Positions 1 through 9,994 of a stretch of 64,000 nucleotides of DNA are shown here, in pieces; within the stretch, counting starts at the first letter, position 1, and each line of letters begins with the position of its first letter. Below the pieces are notes generated by a model, which had not been told where the DNA came from, ran no database searches, and saw nothing but the letters and a program-made list of their open reading frames with translations. The position numbers were made by a program, and so were the translations under genes. The stretch is from Flavobacteriaceae bacterium (GTDB lineage Bacteria > Bacteroidota > Bacteroidia > Flavobacteriales > Flavobacteriaceae), in the NCBI GenBank assembly GCA_029238215.1, contig JAQWGN010000011.1:1-64000 (forward strand), read 5' to 3'.

Positions 1-26
1 GTTCTTTTTCAAAAACTTACGACACT

Positions 27-65
27 AAAAAAGAAAAGACCCAAACACAAAAAGTGCTTGAGTCT
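27..65 (-). terminator. Rho-independent terminator of tRNA-fMet
   Basis: On the minus strand, just after the tRNA, a 12-bp stem (arms at 54-65 and 37-48, two G-T wobbles) closes a T5 loop and is followed by a T-rich tail at 27-36. This is the classical intrinsic terminator layout for leftward transcription of the tRNA gene. Confidence 0.85.
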
Positions 66-72
66 CATTTAG

Positions 73-145
<73 letters not shown>

Positions 146-155
146 ATATGAACGG

Positions 156-186
156 CAAAAATACAAAACTTCTTTGACATGGCAAT
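156..186 (-). promoter_or_regulatory. Bacteroidota-type promoter of tRNA-fMet
   Basis: On the minus strand a -7 box TATTTTTG (163 down to 156) lies 10 nt before the tRNA. An upstream ATTG (186-183) stands 19 nt from it, giving the TTG-N19-TAnnTTTG layout known for the Bacteroidota primary sigma factor. The box overlaps an in-frame upstream extension of era, which supports the shorter era start at 215. Confidence 0.7.
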
Positions 187-202
187 TGCATATCGCAATC
201 CG

Positions 203-210
203 TATCTTTG
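203..210 (+). promoter_or_regulatory. -7 box TATCTTTG of era
   Basis: A perfect TAnnTTTG box ends 4 nt before the preferred era ATG at 215, so the transcript would start at or next to the start codon. The upstream TTG (186-188) is only 14 nt away, shorter than usual, so the -33 element is weak. Confidence 0.6.
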
Positions 211-214
211 CCAA

Positions 215-1087
215 ATGCATAAAGCAGGATATATCAATATTATCGGAAGTCCAAATGTGGGTAAGTCTACATTGACCAATGCCATCTTGGGTCAAAAGCT
301 AGCGATAACAACGGCTAAGGCACAAACCACACGGCACCGAATCCTGGGTATGCTAAACACCGATGAATACCAAATGATTCTTTCAGACACCCCTGGAATT
401 ATTGAGCCTGCGTACAAGCTCCAAGAGAGTATGATGGAAGCTATGCAGTCTGTATTTTCCGATGCAGATGTACTCATTTATATGGTTGAAATTGGAGAGA
501 AAAGTGGAAAAAATGAAACGATTGTTAAGCGTTTGGCCAAAACATCAAAGCCCGTTTTCTTGGTGATCAATAAAATCGATATTGGCAATCAGGCAATGCT
601 TGATGAGACGATAGACGCTTGGAAATCACAACTTCCCAACGCTGTTGTTCGAAGTGTTTCTGCTCTTGAAAAATTTCAAATTGATGGGCTTATTGAAGAA
701 ATTGTTGCATTGCTTCCAGAACATCCGCCTTATTTCCCAAAAGATCAGCTTACAGATAGGTCTGAACGCTTTGTTGTAAATGAAGTTATCCGAGAAAAAA
801 TTCTTGTTCTTTATGATAAAGAAATCCCTTATTCCGTTGAAGTAGAAACAGAATCGTTTAAGCCGTCAGAAAACATAATTCGGATACGTTCCATTATTTA
901 TGTAGAGCGAAACTCTCAAAAGGGCATCATTATTGGCCATAAGGGGTCTTCGTTAAAAAAAGTGGGAACGATGGCTCGAAAAGAGCTGGAACAATTTTTT
1001 AATCAAAAAATACACCTCGAACTTTTTGTTAAAGTCCATAAAGATTGGCGTTCTAAGCCAAATATGCTAAAACGCTTTGGTTATTGA
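215..1087 (+). CDS. era: GTPase Era
   Basis: Era is an essential Ras-like GTPase that binds the 3' end of 16S rRNA and helps mature the 30S subunit, partly at the membrane. The 290-residue product has the P-loop GSPNVGKST near the N-terminus, the switch-region DTPG, the NKID base-recognition motif and a C-terminal KH RNA-binding domain (about residues 190-290). An in-frame ATG at 179 exists, but the -7 box at 203-210 would lie inside that version, and homologues start at the motif MHKAGYINIIG, so 215 is preferred. It is followed 33 nt later by der, another ribosome-assembly GTPase, which has its own -7 box. Confidence 0.95.
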   Translation: MHKAGYINIIGSPNVGKSTLTNAILGQKLAITTAKAQTTRHRILGMLNTDEYQMILSDTPGIIEPAYKLQESMMEAMQSVFSDADVLIYMVEIGEKSGKNETIVKRLAKTSKPVFLVINKIDIGNQAMLDETIDAWKSQLPNAVVRSVSALEKFQIDGLIEEIVALLPEHPPYFPKDQLTDRSERFVVNEVIREKILVLYDKEIPYSVEVETESFKPSENIIRIRSIIYVERNSQKGIIIGHKGSSLKKVGTMARKELEQFFNQKIHLELFVKVHKDWRSKPNMLKRFGY

Positions 1088-1100
1088 CCCTAACCTGAGT

Positions 1101-1108
1101 TACCTTTG
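1101..1108 (+). promoter_or_regulatory. -7 box TACCTTTG of der
   Basis: A perfect TAnnTTTG match in the 33-nt gap between era and der ends 12 nt before the der ATG. It suggests der can be transcribed separately from era. Confidence 0.6.
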
Positions 1109-1120
1109 TAAAAATTATTC

Positions 1121-2425
1121 ATGCGAAATCTAGTAGCCATTGTCGGAAGACCTAATGTGGGAAAATCAACTCTTTTCAACCGACTGGTTGAACGTAGAGA
1201 GGCCATCGTTGATCCCACAAGCGGAGTTACCCGAGACCGTCATTATGGAGTTTCAGATTGGAACGGCCATGAGTTTACTGTAATTGACACAGGCGGTTAT
1301 GTTGTTGGAGGAGATGATGATTATGAAAAAGAAATTGATCAACAGGTTGAGATTGCCATTGCGGAGTCTGAAGCCATATTGTTTTTGGTTGATGTAGAAA
1401 CAGGGGTTAATACCATGGATGAAGAAGTAGCTAAATTACTTCGAAAATCAAATAAACCCGTATTTCTTGTGGTAAACAAAGTGGATAATGCCATGCGTGT
1501 TATTACATCTGTAGAGTTTTATTCACTAGGAATTGAGAATCTATTCCATATTTCATCCATAAATGGAGGTGGAACAGGGGAGTTGTTGGACGCACTTGTA
1601 AAAGCACTTCCAGAACAAGTGACAAATACCCGTGAAGATTTGCCACGCTTTGCTGTTGTAGGAAGACCAAATGCAGGGAAATCTTCGTTTGTAAATGCAC
1701 TTATTGGTGAACCTAGAAACATTGTAAAAGATGAAGCAGGAACCACTCGAGATAGTATTGATACAGTCTACAATCGCTTTGGTTTTGAGTTCTGTTTGGT
1801 AGATACTGCCGGTATACGCAGAAAGACTAAAGTAAAAGCAAATGTCGAATTTTACTCTGTTATGCGCGCCTTGCGGACTATCGAATTTTCAGATGTTTGT
1901 TTGCTAGTTTACGATGCTACTCGTTCGTTTGATTCACAAGTAAAGAATATTTTTTGGCTGGCCGCGCGCAACCATAAAGGCGTTGTGATTTTAGTAAATA
2001 AATGGGATTTAGTGGATAAAGACACCCAAACTACAAATCAGGTAGAAGCGCACATTAGAGAAGAAATTGCTCCTTTTGTCGATGTCCCTATTATTTTTAT
2101 TTCATCACTTACCAAACAGCGTGTTTTTAAAGCCATCGAAACAGCGGTAGATGTATATAAACGCAAAGTAAAACGTATTCCTACACGTAAGCTGAACGAT
2201 TTTATTCTTCCTATTATTGAAAACAATCCACCGCCGGCACTTAAAGGGAAATATGTTAAAATAAAATTTGCAACACAGCTCCATTCAGCACACCCGCAAT
2301 TCGCTTTTTTCTGTAATCTACCTCAATATGTAAAAGATCCATACAAGCGATTTTTAGAAAATAAAATTCGTGCTGAATATGATTTCAACGGGGTAACGAT
2401 CGATATTTTTATTAGGAAGAAATAA
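1121..2425 (+). CDS. der: GTPase Der (EngA)
   Basis: Der is the double-GTPase needed for late 50S subunit assembly. The 434-residue protein shows two tandem G domains, with P-loops GRPNVGKST near residue 8 and GRPNAGKSS near residue 181, each with DTxG and NKxD motifs (NKVD, NKWD). A C-terminal KH-like domain covers about residues 350-434. Length and architecture are normal. The TAA stop at 2423-2425 abuts the stop of the opposing merR-type gene with no spacer. Confidence 0.97.
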   Translation: MRNLVAIVGRPNVGKSTLFNRLVERREAIVDPTSGVTRDRHYGVSDWNGHEFTVIDTGGYVVGGDDDYEKEIDQQVEIAIAESEAILFLVDVETGVNTMDEEVAKLLRKSNKPVFLVVNKVDNAMRVITSVEFYSLGIENLFHISSINGGGTGELLDALVKALPEQVTNTREDLPRFAVVGRPNAGKSSFVNALIGEPRNIVKDEAGTTRDSIDTVYNRFGFEFCLVDTAGIRRKTKVKANVEFYSVMRALRTIEFSDVCLLVYDATRSFDSQVKNIFWLAARNHKGVVILVNKWDLVDKDTQTTNQVEAHIREEIAPFVDVPIIFISSLTKQRVFKAIETAVDVYKRKVKRIPTRKLNDFILPIIENNPPPALKGKYVKIKFATQLHSAHPQFAFFCNLPQYVKDPYKRFLENKIRAEYDFNGVTIDIFIRKK

Positions 2426-2743
2426 CTAGATTTCTGCTTTTATATGCAGTAGTTCTTTTCGTATTTTTTGTAGTCTCTTTAGTACGTCCAAGTTACCTTT
2501 ACTTTGTTTCAACTGTTTTTTGGCACCTTCAAGCGTAAATCCTTTTTCTTTTACCAATGAATAGATTAGTTCAAATTTTTCAATGTCTTTGGCTGAAAAC
2601 TTACGGGTTCCGCTCTGTGTCTTTTTTGGACTTATAAGTTGAAATTCCTTTTCCCAAAAACGTATTAGAGATGGTTTTACTCCAAAAGCATCAGCTACTT
2701 CGCCAATATTGTAATAGAGTTTTTCAGGGAGTTGATGTTGCAT
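2426..2743 (-). CDS. MerR-family transcriptional regulator
   Basis: A 105-residue DNA-binding protein. Residues about 11-80 form a MerR winged helix-turn-helix, starting YYNIGEVADAFGVKPSLIRFW and continuing with a GTRKFSAKDIEKFELIYSLV segment; a short helical tail follows with no effector domain or cysteines. It belongs to the compact MerR type common in Bacteroidota and its ligand is unknown. Its ATG shares one base with the stop of the upstream peptidase gene (TAATG), so the two are translationally coupled and co-transcribed. The target may include the peptidase operon, but that is inference. Confidence 0.88.
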   Translation of the reverse strand: MQHQLPEKLYYNIGEVADAFGVKPSLIRFWEKEFQLISPKKTQSGTRKFSAKDIEKFELIYSLVKEKGFTLEGAKKQLKQSKGNLDVLKRLQKIRKELLHIKAEI

Positions 2744-3720
2744 TAGTCAAGCGATTGATTTTCACGATTTGCAGCTTCAAGCATCGCCTCAAATTCTTCT
2801 GGATTTAAATCACCAGAATAGAAGTTAATAGGGTTCACGGGAACACCATCTTTATAAATTTCGTAATGTAAGTGTGGAGCTTGGGATCGACCGGTATTCC
2901 CCACATAACCAATAACATCACCTCGTTTTACTTGTTGCCCGCGTTTCACAGAATACTTGCTTAAATGGGCATATAGTGTCATATATCCAAATCCATGATC
3001 GATTCGGACGTGTTTGCCATAACCTGACGCACGATTATCAGCACGTTTTACCCTACCGTCACTAGTAGCATATACTGGTGTCCCTTTGGGAGCTGTAAAA
3101 TCCATCCCCTTATGACGTCGACGTGATTTTGTAAATGGATCGGTGCGCCATCCAAAGCCGGAAGCCATACGGGTTAAATCGTCGTTTGTTATGGGTTGTA
3201 TAGAAGGTATTGCGGCCAGTAATTTTTCTTTATCAAGTGCTAAACGTTGTACTTCATCAAACGATTTGGACTGTACAACCATTTGTTTGGATAAGATGTC
3301 AAGACGTTTTGTAGTACTGATGATGAGATCTGAATTGGCAAATCCTTCTAGGTTTTGATAACGATTAGCTCCTCCAAATCCAGCTTTACGGACATCTTCT
3401 GAAATAGGGTTGGTTTCAAATACAACTCGGTAAATTTGATTGTCACGCTCCTGCAAGTGATCCAAAACTTCTTCAACTTTTTGCATTTTGTGTTGAAGTT
3501 GCTCGTAATTGAGCTTATAGTTTTCCAATTCACGTAACTGAGCAATCTCTGTTGGTGTACTAATTGCCGGGGTAGATAACAAGAAAAAAACAAAGCCAAT
3601 TCCAAACAAAGCAGAGGCGACAAGAAACGCCAACACATTGCGGACTTTCCTTCTGCTCTTTACCTCAATTTTCCTGTAGGAAAGACTTTCCTGATCGTAG
3701 TAATACTTAACCTTTGCCAT
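2743..3720 (-). CDS. M23-family murein endopeptidase, membrane anchored
   Basis: A 325-residue cell-wall peptidase predicted to cleave peptide cross-links of peptidoglycan in the periplasm. It has a basic N-terminus, one membrane segment (about 28-50), a coiled-coil stretch (about 60-95) and a C-terminal M23/LytM domain (about 185-310). Zinc ligands are visible as H203 and D207 in the RHKGMD motif and as H283/H285 in HLHYE. It is the first gene of a two-gene unit with the MerR regulator and is divergent from alaS. Metal ligands are intact, so an active enzyme is likely, unlike the degenerate LytM activators of amidases. Confidence 0.92.
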   Translation of the reverse strand: MAKVKYYYDQESLSYRKIEVKSRRKVRNVLAFLVASALFGIGFVFFLLSTPAISTPTEIAQLRELENYKLNYEQLQHKMQKVEEVLDHLQERDNQIYRVVFETNPISEDVRKAGFGGANRYQNLEGFANSDLIISTTKRLDILSKQMVVQSKSFDEVQRLALDKEKLLAAIPSIQPITNDDLTRMASGFGWRTDPFTKSRRRHKGMDFTAPKGTPVYATSDGRVKRADNRASGYGKHVRIDHGFGYMTLYAHLSKYSVKRGQQVKRGDVIGYVGNTGRSQAPHLHYEIYKDGVPVNPINFYSGDLNPEEFEAMLEAANRENQSLD

Positions 3721-3764
3721 TCCGTAAAATATACTATTTTTACTCCGCTGAAAACGGTATCATA

Positions 3765-3772
3765 CAAAGATA
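3765..3772 (-). promoter_or_regulatory. -7 box TATCTTTG of the M23-MerR operon
   Basis: A perfect TAnnTTTG on the minus strand, 44 nt before the peptidase start, in the divergent gap shared with alaS. No good -33 element was seen. Confidence 0.55.
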
Positions 3773-3781
3773 CATAATTCA

Positions 3782-3796
3782 GGTTAACCCTTAACC
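3782..3796 (+). promoter_or_regulatory. Inverted repeat GGTTAA-CCC-TTAACC before alaS
   Basis: A perfect 6-bp inverted repeat with a 3-nt spacer ends 6 nt before the alaS ATG and occupies the place of a ribosome-binding site. It could be an operator or an RNA hairpin controlling alaS. No known family of site is recognised. Confidence 0.35.
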
Positions 3797-3802
3797 GGTT
3801 TC

Positions 3803-6418
3803 ATGAAAGCACAACAAATACGCAAACAATTTCTTGATTTCTTTGCATCTAAATCCCATAAGATTGTACCCTCCGCACTTATGGTTACTAAAGATGATCC
3901 AACATTGATGTTTACTAATGCTGGCATGAACCAATTTAAAGAATATTTTTTAGGCAATAAAACAGTTAGTGATCCCCGTGTTGCTGACACGCAAAAATGT
4001 TTACGTGTTTCTGGCAAGCATAACGACTTAGAAGAAGTGGGCAAAGATACTTACCACCACACCATGTTCGAAATGTTAGGGAATTGGAGTTTTGGAGACT
4101 ATTTTAAAAAAGAGGCCATTGCATATGCTTGGGAGTTTCTTACTGAAGTTATGCAAATCGACAAAAATGATTTGTATGTTACTGTATTTGAAGGAGATGA
4201 CTCTGAAGGACTAGAATCTGACAAGGAGGCCATTGATTTTTGGAAAGCACACATTGCAGCGGACCGAATTTTGATGGGTTCTAAAAAAGATAATTTTTGG
4301 GAAATGGGCGATCAAGGTCCTTGTGGCCCTTGTTCAGAAATTCATGTTGATATAAGAAGTGCAGCAGAAAAAGCAACTACACCTGGCGCTGCACTAGTAA
4401 ACATGGATCACCCCCAAGTTGTGGAGGTTTGGAATTTGGTTTTTATTGAGTTTAATAGAAAGGCTAACGGAGCACTTGAAAAGCTACCCCAAAAGCACGT
4501 AGACACTGGTATGGGGTTTGAACGCTTGTGTATGGTTGTACAAGGGGTTCAATCAAATTATGACACGGATGTATTTACACCTATTATTCGTGAAATTGAA
4601 ACCCGGACAGCATCTGAATACGGAAAAGATGAGGAAACTGACATTGCTATTCGCGTAATTGCAGATCACCTTAGAGCAGTTTCATTTTCAATTGCCGATG
4701 GACAATTGCCATCCAATAATGGTGCGGGTTATGTTATAAGAAGGATTCTCCGACGCGCTATACGATACGGGTATACATTTTTAGATCAAAAAGAGCCATT
4801 TATTTTTGCATTGGTAGAGACACTATCAGATCAAATGGGCATTGCTTTTTCCGAACTAAAAGAGCAGCAAAATCTTATCCAAAATGTTATTAGGGAAGAG
4901 GAGCAGTCCTTCTTAAAAACGTTAGCACAGGGATTGGTCTTATTACAACAACTTATTGATGCAACTAGCGGAACAGAACTTTCTGGTGCAAAGGCTTTTG
5001 AGCTTTACGACACGTTTGGATTCCCCGTCGATTTAACTGCACTGATTCTTTCTGAGCAAGGAATAACATTAGACGAAGCGGACTTTAATGCTGAAATGGC
5101 AAAACAAAAAGAACGCTCAAGAGCTGCAGCACAAGTTGAAACCGAAGACTGGATTAACCTTCGCGACGATGATGAGCAAGAGTTTATAGGCTATGATACA
5201 TTAAAAACTTCGGTTCGTATTGTTCGTTATAGAAAAGTAACCACAAAAAACGAAACTTTATTTCAATTGGTGTTCAACCTTACTCCGTTCTATGCTGAGG
5301 GAGGAGGTCAAGTAGGGGATAAGGGCTACTTGGAAGCACCCAATGGTAACGTCACTTATATTACCGATACTAAGAATGAAAATAATTTAATAGTACACAT
5401 TGCAAATCAGTTACCGGCAGACCTCAATGCGACTTTTACTGCTGTTGTCGATCAACAAAAACGCGCTGCAACAGCAAGTAACCATACGGCTACACATTTA
5501 CTGCATCAAGGACTTCGATCTGTACTAGGGACTCACGTCGGACAAAAGGGATCTATGGTGCGTTCAGGGTATTTACGCTTCGATTTTTCGCATTTTTCTA
5601 AGCTTACACCAGATGAATTAACTGCTGTAGAAGCATTTGTAAATGCACGTATTCAGGAACAAATTGAATTAAAGGAAAGCCGCAATGTGCCTTACGAGGA
5701 GGCTATAAACAGCGGTGCAATGGCCTTATTTGGAGAAAAATATGGAGACACAGTTCGTACTATTCGTTTTGGAGAGTCTGTTGAATTATGTGGAGGCACG
5801 CATGTTGCCAATACGGCTGCTCTTTGGCACTTTACAATAACTGCTGAAACTGCCGTTGCTTCTGGAATAAGACGAATTGAGGCTGTTACTTCGGAAGAAG
5901 CAAAAAAGCTCGTGTATAGTCAAGCTGCAATGGTTGATGAATTAAGAGCACAGCTTAAGAACCCTAAAGATTTGGCGAAGTCTATTGAAGCACTTCAAGA
6001 CGAAAATGTTAAGATGCGTAAGGAAGTCGAACAGCTTAATAAAACCTTGGTTCAATATGCCATATCAGAACTCACCACCGGAATAACCATTGAAAACAAC
6101 CTTGCTGTTTTATTTAAAGAAGTCGCATTGGATGCATCAGGGATGAAAGATGCACTGTTTAAATTGGGTCAAAACCGAGATAATTTTGTTGCAGTTTTAG
6201 CAAGTAAAAAGAATAACAAGCCTATTGTATCTTGTTATGTGTCTAAGGCTTTAGCTGAACAAGGAGTTGTTCAAGCAAATACTATTATTAAAGCAATTGG
6301 GCCTCATATACAAGGAGGTGGTGGCGGGCAAGCTTTCTTTGCAACTGCTGGAGGAAAAAACCCAGCTGGGATTTCAAAAGCCTTGACTGCAGCCAAGGAA
6401 ATGGTGCTTAATTTGTAG
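3803..6418 (+). CDS. alaS: Alanyl-tRNA synthetase
   Basis: A class II synthetase that charges tRNA-Ala and edits misloaded Ser/Gly. The 871 residues show the catalytic core (from [18 protein letters not shown]), the editing-domain HTATHLLH motif, the CGGTH metal-binding motif and the glycine-rich C-Ala domain near the end ([14 protein letters not shown]). Length is typical. It is transcribed alone and divergently from the M23-MerR pair. The last 11 nt overlap the 3' end of the opposing DUF4136 gene. Confidence 0.97.
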   Translation: MKAQQIRKQFLDFFASKSHKIVPSALMVTKDDPTLMFTNAGMNQFKEYFLGNKTVSDPRVADTQKCLRVSGKHNDLEEVGKDTYHHTMFEMLGNWSFGDYFKKEAIAYAWEFLTEVMQIDKNDLYVTVFEGDDSEGLESDKEAIDFWKAHIAADRILMGSKKDNFWEMGDQGPCGPCSEIHVDIRSAAEKATTPGAALVNMDHPQVVEVWNLVFIEFNRKANGALEKLPQKHVDTGMGFERLCMVVQGVQSNYDTDVFTPIIREIETRTASEYGKDEETDIAIRVIADHLRAVSFSIADGQLPSNNGAGYVIRRILRRAIRYGYTFLDQKEPFIFALVETLSDQMGIAFSELKEQQNLIQNVIREEEQSFLKTLAQGLVLLQQLIDATSGTELSGAKAFELYDTFGFPVDLTALILSEQGITLDEADFNAEMAKQKERSRAAAQVETEDWINLRDDDEQEFIGYDTLKTSVRIVRYRKVTTKNETLFQLVFNLTPFYAEGGGQVGDKGYLEAPNGNVTYITDTKNENNLIVHIANQLPADLNATFTAVVDQQKRAATASNHTATHLLHQGLRSVLGTHVGQKGSMVRSGYLRFDFSHFSKLTPDELTAVEAFVNARIQEQIELKESRNVPYEEAINSGAMALFGEKYGDTVRTIRFGESVELCGGTHVANTAALWHFTITAETAVASGIRRIEAVTSEEAKKLVYSQAAMVDELRAQLKNPKDLAKSIEALQDENVKMRKEVEQLNKTLVQYAISELTTGITIENNLAVLFKEVALDASGMKDALFKLGQNRDNFVAVLASKKNNKPIVSCYVSKALAEQGVVQANTIIKAIGPHIQGGGGGQAFFATAGGKNPAGISKALTAAKEMVLNL

Positions 6419-6947
6419 GTGGATAAACCGCTAAAATGTCTGCTACAAATGCATTTATTTTCGCTTCTCGCTCTTGTGGGCTTCCATTGCTTAATGTTCC
6501 TATTCCTTTTCCTTGCCATATAAGATTTTTGGTAGTAGCATCAAGTAGATCAATATATAATACTCCACTAGTAGTGGTGTTTATGTTGTAAGGTCTGTTG
6601 AACTCCAATCCCCATCCCCATCCATAATATGGACCAAAAAAAGGACTTCCAAAACCTAAATAACTCTCACTTACACGAACATTCTTTTCCGCTTTGGTAT
6701 GAAAACTAATAAGAAGTTGTGGAGTTTCGGAGGCTGTAAATCCTTTTGCTTGCATGGTGTTTTCTAGTGCTTTTAAAATTCGGCGCTTATCCAAATCTGA
6801 AATTTTGGCCTTGTCAATACCAGGTTTAAAAAAGGCATAAGTCCCATAAACACTAAAATCTACAGCAGTGTCATAATCGCTAGAGACACGAATAGAAACA
6901 CAAGATGTAAGGGTCAAAACTATACTCAATAAAATAAATTGTTTCAT
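6408..6947 (-). CDS. DUF4136 lipoprotein
   Basis: A 179-residue envelope protein. The start chosen (ATG at 6947) gives a clean lipoprotein signal: [16 protein letters not shown] with the lipobox cysteine at residue 16. A longer in-frame start at 6980 would put 11 extra residues in front and spoil the signal. The body has the DUF4136 pattern: [19 protein letters not shown] near the start, a central YYGWGWG segment and a [11 protein letters not shown] segment near the end. Function is unknown; such proteins are usually predicted to sit in the periplasm or outer membrane. It is a lone gene converging on alaS with an 11-nt overlap. Confidence 0.85.
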   Translation of the reverse strand: MKQFILLSIVLTLTSCVSIRVSSDYDTAVDFSVYGTYAFFKPGIDKAKISDLDKRRILKALENTMQAKGFTASETPQLLISFHTKAEKNVRVSESYLGFGSPFFGPYYGWGWGLEFNRPYNINTTTSGVLYIDLLDATTKNLIWQGKGIGTLSNGSPQEREAKINAFVADILAVYPPTN

Positions 6948-6997
6948 TGCTTTAATTTTTATAAAATGTACAATAAACATGCCGAATCTTAATGAAT

Positions 6998-7025
6998 TTT
7001 GAAAATCAAATATCTTGTATTTTTG
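6998..7025 (+). promoter_or_regulatory. Promoter TTTG-N16-TATTTTTG
   Basis: A -7 box TATTTTTG at 7018-7025 with TTTG at 6998-7001. The -7 box ends 4 nt before the preferred ATG of the ACC-deaminase-like gene at 7030, predicting a nearly leaderless transcript for the three-gene unit ending in hemL. Confidence 0.6.
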
Positions 7026-7029
7026 TTCA

Positions 7030-7938
7030 ATGGTAGAAAAAGAATTCTCCGAGGCTATAAATCAAGAGCTTCTACTTCCAGAATTTGAGAAACATGGGTT
7101 TTCTGTAGCAATTAAACGGGAAGATTTGGTATTTCCATTTGCATCAGGTAATAAATGGCGTAAGCTAAAATATAACCTAAAGCAGCTTAATGATTCTACT
7201 TATGAGGGTATATTAAGTTTTGGAGGTGCTTATTCCAATCATTTGGCGGCTACTGCTGCATTTACCGCAGCGGAGCAAATTCCCTCTATTGGAATTGTTC
7301 GCGGTGATGAATTGGCCCACAAGCCATTAAACCCAACGCTAGCCCAATGTCAAGCCAACGGTATGGTGCTAGTTTTTGTATCTCGAAATGAATATTCCTT
7401 AAAAGAGGAAGGTCAAACAGTACAAAATATCTTAAAGTCACAATCTCTTTATGTGTTACCAGAAGGGGGCACTAACGCTTTAGCCGTGAAGGGATGTTCA
7501 GAAATTTTGTCGTCAGCAGATATTGGCTATGATGTTGTTGGGTGCGCTGTAGGTACTGGAGGTACCTTGGCAGGATTGGCAACGACTGCATTCCCTCATC
7601 AACAGCTTGTAGGATTTCTATGTGCAAATGATGTCACGATACCCAAGCGTATTCGTACATTTGTATCACGAGAAAATTGGACGCTTTTACAGCCTACTGT
7701 TTATCGTAGATATGGTCAGGTAGACGAATCGCTAATTGCTTTTGCCAAAAAAGTATTGGAACATACGGACATACTACTCGACCCAATTTATACCGCACCA
7801 ATGTTGTTTCAGTTGGTGCAAATGATAGAAAATAATACATGGAAATTCGGCACAAAAATTTTGCTTATTCACACAGGCGGTACGCAAGGAATAGCAGCTT
7901 TCAATGCACAAAAAAACAACCTATGGCCCGAGCTATAA
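7030..7938 (+). CDS. ACC deaminase / D-cysteine desulfhydrase family protein
   Basis: A fold-type II PLP enzyme of 302 residues. The family either opens 1-aminocyclopropane-1-carboxylate to 2-oxobutyrate and ammonia or degrades D-cysteine to pyruvate, H2S and ammonia; sequence alone does not settle which. The PLP lysine is K42 in ASGNKWRKLKY, a Ser/Asn pair is seen in FGGAYSNH, and the phosphate-binding loop in GTGGTLAG. The ATG at 7030 is chosen over 7015 because the -7 box ends at 7025. The stop overlaps the start of the downstream glucosaminidase gene by 16 nt, indicating coupling. D-cysteine desulfhydrase is the commoner activity for bacterial members. Confidence 0.85.
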   Translation: MVEKEFSEAINQELLLPEFEKHGFSVAIKREDLVFPFASGNKWRKLKYNLKQLNDSTYEGILSFGGAYSNHLAATAAFTAAEQIPSIGIVRGDELAHKPLNPTLAQCQANGMVLVFVSRNEYSLKEEGQTVQNILKSQSLYVLPEGGTNALAVKGCSEILSSADIGYDVVGCAVGTGGTLAGLATTAFPHQQLVGFLCANDVTIPKRIRTFVSRENWTLLQPTVYRRYGQVDESLIAFAKKVLEHTDILLDPIYTAPMLFQLVQMIENNTWKFGTKILLIHTGGTQGIAAFNAQKNNLWPEL

Positions 7939-8708
7939 TTGTAATTATTGCAAGTTTATTCTTGGTTTCTTGTGGTTCTAAAAAAGTGGTTTACAATTCA
8001 ACTACAAAAAGAACTGCAAAAAAGATTGAGAAAAAATCTCCAAAAAAGGCAACCCAAAAATTAGAGGAGCTTGACGCACGAACACGAATGAAAGTTTATG
8101 TGCTTCAGTACGCCGATTTAGCACAAAAAGAAATGAGTAAATTTGGTATTCCCGCCAGTATCACATTAGCTCAAGGTCTCTTAGAGTCTCAAGCTGGGAT
8201 TGGGGAACTAGCCGCTAAGTCAAACAATCACTTTGGGATAAAATGTCATAAAGGGTGGCGAGGACCTCGTGTTACACATGATGATGATGCCAAAGGAGAA
8301 TGCTTTCGGAAATACAAAAAGGTAGAGCAGTCTTACCGCGACCACTCCGAGTTTTTAAAGTATCGCGATCGTTATAGCAGTTTATTTAAGCTAAATAAAA
8401 AGGATTACGTGCGATGGGCACACGGTCTTAAAAAAGCAGGTTATGCCACTGACCCTCAATATGCTTACAAACTTATTTCACTTATAGAACGGTATGAATT
8501 GTGGCAATTTGATGGGAGTAAAAAGCCAATTGACAAAAAAAGAGTCAAAAAAAAGAAACAAACAAGTACACAAGTTTATACCGTGCAAAAAGGAGACACT
8601 TTATACGGGATTGCTAAAAAATTCAACCTAGAGGTTTCTGCGCTAATTGCCCTTAATAATTTAGACTCAACTGAACTTGCAATCGGACAACTCATAAAAC
8701 TCAAATGA
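7923..8708 (+). CDS. Glucosaminidase-LysM lipoprotein (peptidoglycan hydrolase)
   Basis: A 261-residue secreted cell-wall hydrolase. The start at 7923 gives a lipoprotein signal, [17 protein letters not shown], with Cys17. A basic linker is followed by a GH73-type glucosaminidase domain (about 55-195) with the family pattern [18 protein letters not shown] and NNHFGIKCH, and a LysM domain at the C-terminus (about 213-260, [16 protein letters not shown]). The predicted reaction is cleavage of N-acetylglucosaminyl bonds in the glycan strand. An in-frame start at 7839 lies within the upstream gene and lacks a signal peptide. The stop overlaps the hemL start in ATGA. Confidence 0.9.
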   Translation: MARAIIVIIASLFLVSCGSKKVVYNSTTKRTAKKIEKKSPKKATQKLEELDARTRMKVYVLQYADLAQKEMSKFGIPASITLAQGLLESQAGIGELAAKSNNHFGIKCHKGWRGPRVTHDDDAKGECFRKYKKVEQSYRDHSEFLKYRDRYSSLFKLNKKDYVRWAHGLKKAGYATDPQYAYKLISLIERYELWQFDGSKKPIDKKRVKKKKQTSTQVYTVQKGDTLYGIAKKFNLEVSALIALNNLDSTELAIGQLIKLK

Positions 8709-9994
8709 TGCAATACCAACGTAGTAGCAGCTTGTTTTCAGAAGCTCAAAAAGTGATTCCTGGCGGCGTAAATTCTCCAGTCCGTGCATTTAAAGCTGTT
8801 GGCGGCACACCTGTTTTTCTGACCCATGCCAAAGGTGCTTATTTGTTTGATGAAGACAACAATAGGTATATCGATTTTATCGCCTCTTGGGGCCCCATGA
8901 TACTTGGACATGCACATCCTCAAGTTGTTGAGGCCATAAAGGAAAGAGCTGATAAGGGTACATCTTATGGAATCCCTACAGCCTTGGAAACACAAATTGC
9001 ACAACAGGCGCTGTCTATGGTTCCTCATATGGATCAAATACGTTTTGTGAATTCAGGCACAGAAGCCTGCATGAGTGCCGTACGTTTGGCTCGAGGGTTT
9101 ACTGGTCGCGAGAAGCTCATCAAGTTTGCGGGTTGCTATCATGGACATGCTGATGCTTTTTTGATTCAGGCCGGAAGTGGTGCTGTTACATTTGGCAGTC
9201 CAAATAGTCCAGGGGTTACCGCCGGAACGGCAAAAGACACACTGTTGGCCCAGTATAATAATTTAGATCAAGTCGCTGAAATTTTTAAAGCAAATCCCAA
9301 TCAAATTGCGGCTATTATTGTAGAGCCTGTAGCAGGAAATATGGGATGTGTTTTGCCTAAAAAGGGGTTTTTAGAAGGACTTCGATCTTTGTGTGATGCT
9401 CATGGCGCATTACTTATTTTTGACGAGGTGATGACAGGATTTCGATTGGCTCCTGGTGGTGCACAAGAATGTTTGAGCGTTCGTGCTGATATAGCAACTT
9501 ACGGAAAGGTCATCGGTGGAGGTCTTCCTGTTGGTGCTTTTGCGGCTCGGAAAGATATCATGGCATTTTTAGCGCCTCTTGGCCCAGTATATCAAGCAGG
9601 TACTTTGAGTGGAAATCCCTTGGCTATGACTGCTGGATTAACCATGCTTCAGTTGTTGCAAGCGCACCCTGAAACCTACACCAGTTTGGACAAGAAAACA
9701 GAGTATCTCCACCTAAGAATGATACCTTTTTTGGAACAAAAAGGGATTGCTTATCAAATTAACCGCTTGGGCTCCATGATTTCGCTGCATTTTACCGATA
9801 CTCCAGTAGAAGATTTTGAAACGGCAGCAAAAGGAAATAATACGTTGTTTAAGACCTACTTTCACGGCATGCTTAAACGCGGTGTTTATCTTCCTCCGAG
9901 TGCATTTGAAAGCTATTTTTTAAACGATGCCATTAGCCAACAAGACCTTGATCAAACACTCGATGCATTTTCAAAAACCTTGAAAGAACTGTAG
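8705..9994 (+). CDS. hemL: Glutamate-1-semialdehyde 2,1-aminomutase
   Basis: A PLP enzyme of the C5 haem pathway that converts glutamate-1-semialdehyde to 5-aminolevulinate in the cytoplasm. The 429 residues include VNSPVRAF near the N-terminus, the [17 protein letters not shown] segment, the D240-E241-V pocket and the PLP lysine K268 in [15 protein letters not shown]. The family length is normal. The first ATG (8705) overlaps the previous stop by 4 nt; a second ATG follows immediately at 8708 and could be used instead. The TAG stop abuts the stop of the opposing metalloprotease gene. Confidence 0.96.
   Translation: MMQYQRSSSLFSEAQKVIPGGVNSPVRAFKAVGGTPVFLTHAKGAYLFDEDNNRYIDFIASWGPMILGHAHPQVVEAIKERADKGTSYGIPTALETQIAQQALSMVPHMDQIRFVNSGTEACMSAVRLARGFTGREKLIKFAGCYHGHADAFLIQAGSGAVTFGSPNSPGVTAGTAKDTLLAQYNNLDQVAEIFKANPNQIAAIIVEPVAGNMGCVLPKKGFLEGLRSLCDAHGALLIFDEVMTGFRLAPGGAQECLSVRADIATYGKVIGGGLPVGAFAARKDIMAFLAPLGPVYQAGTLSGNPLAMTAGLTMLQLLQAHPETYTSLDKKTEYLHLRMIPFLEQKGIAYQINRLGSMISLHFTDTPVEDFETAAKGNNTLFKTYFHGMLKRGVYLPPSAFESYFLNDAISQQDLDQTLDAFSKTLKEL

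Noticed and set aside
179-214. Upstream start of era at 179
   Set aside because: The frame would contain the era -7 box and overlap the tRNA promoter; family homology begins at the ATG at 215.
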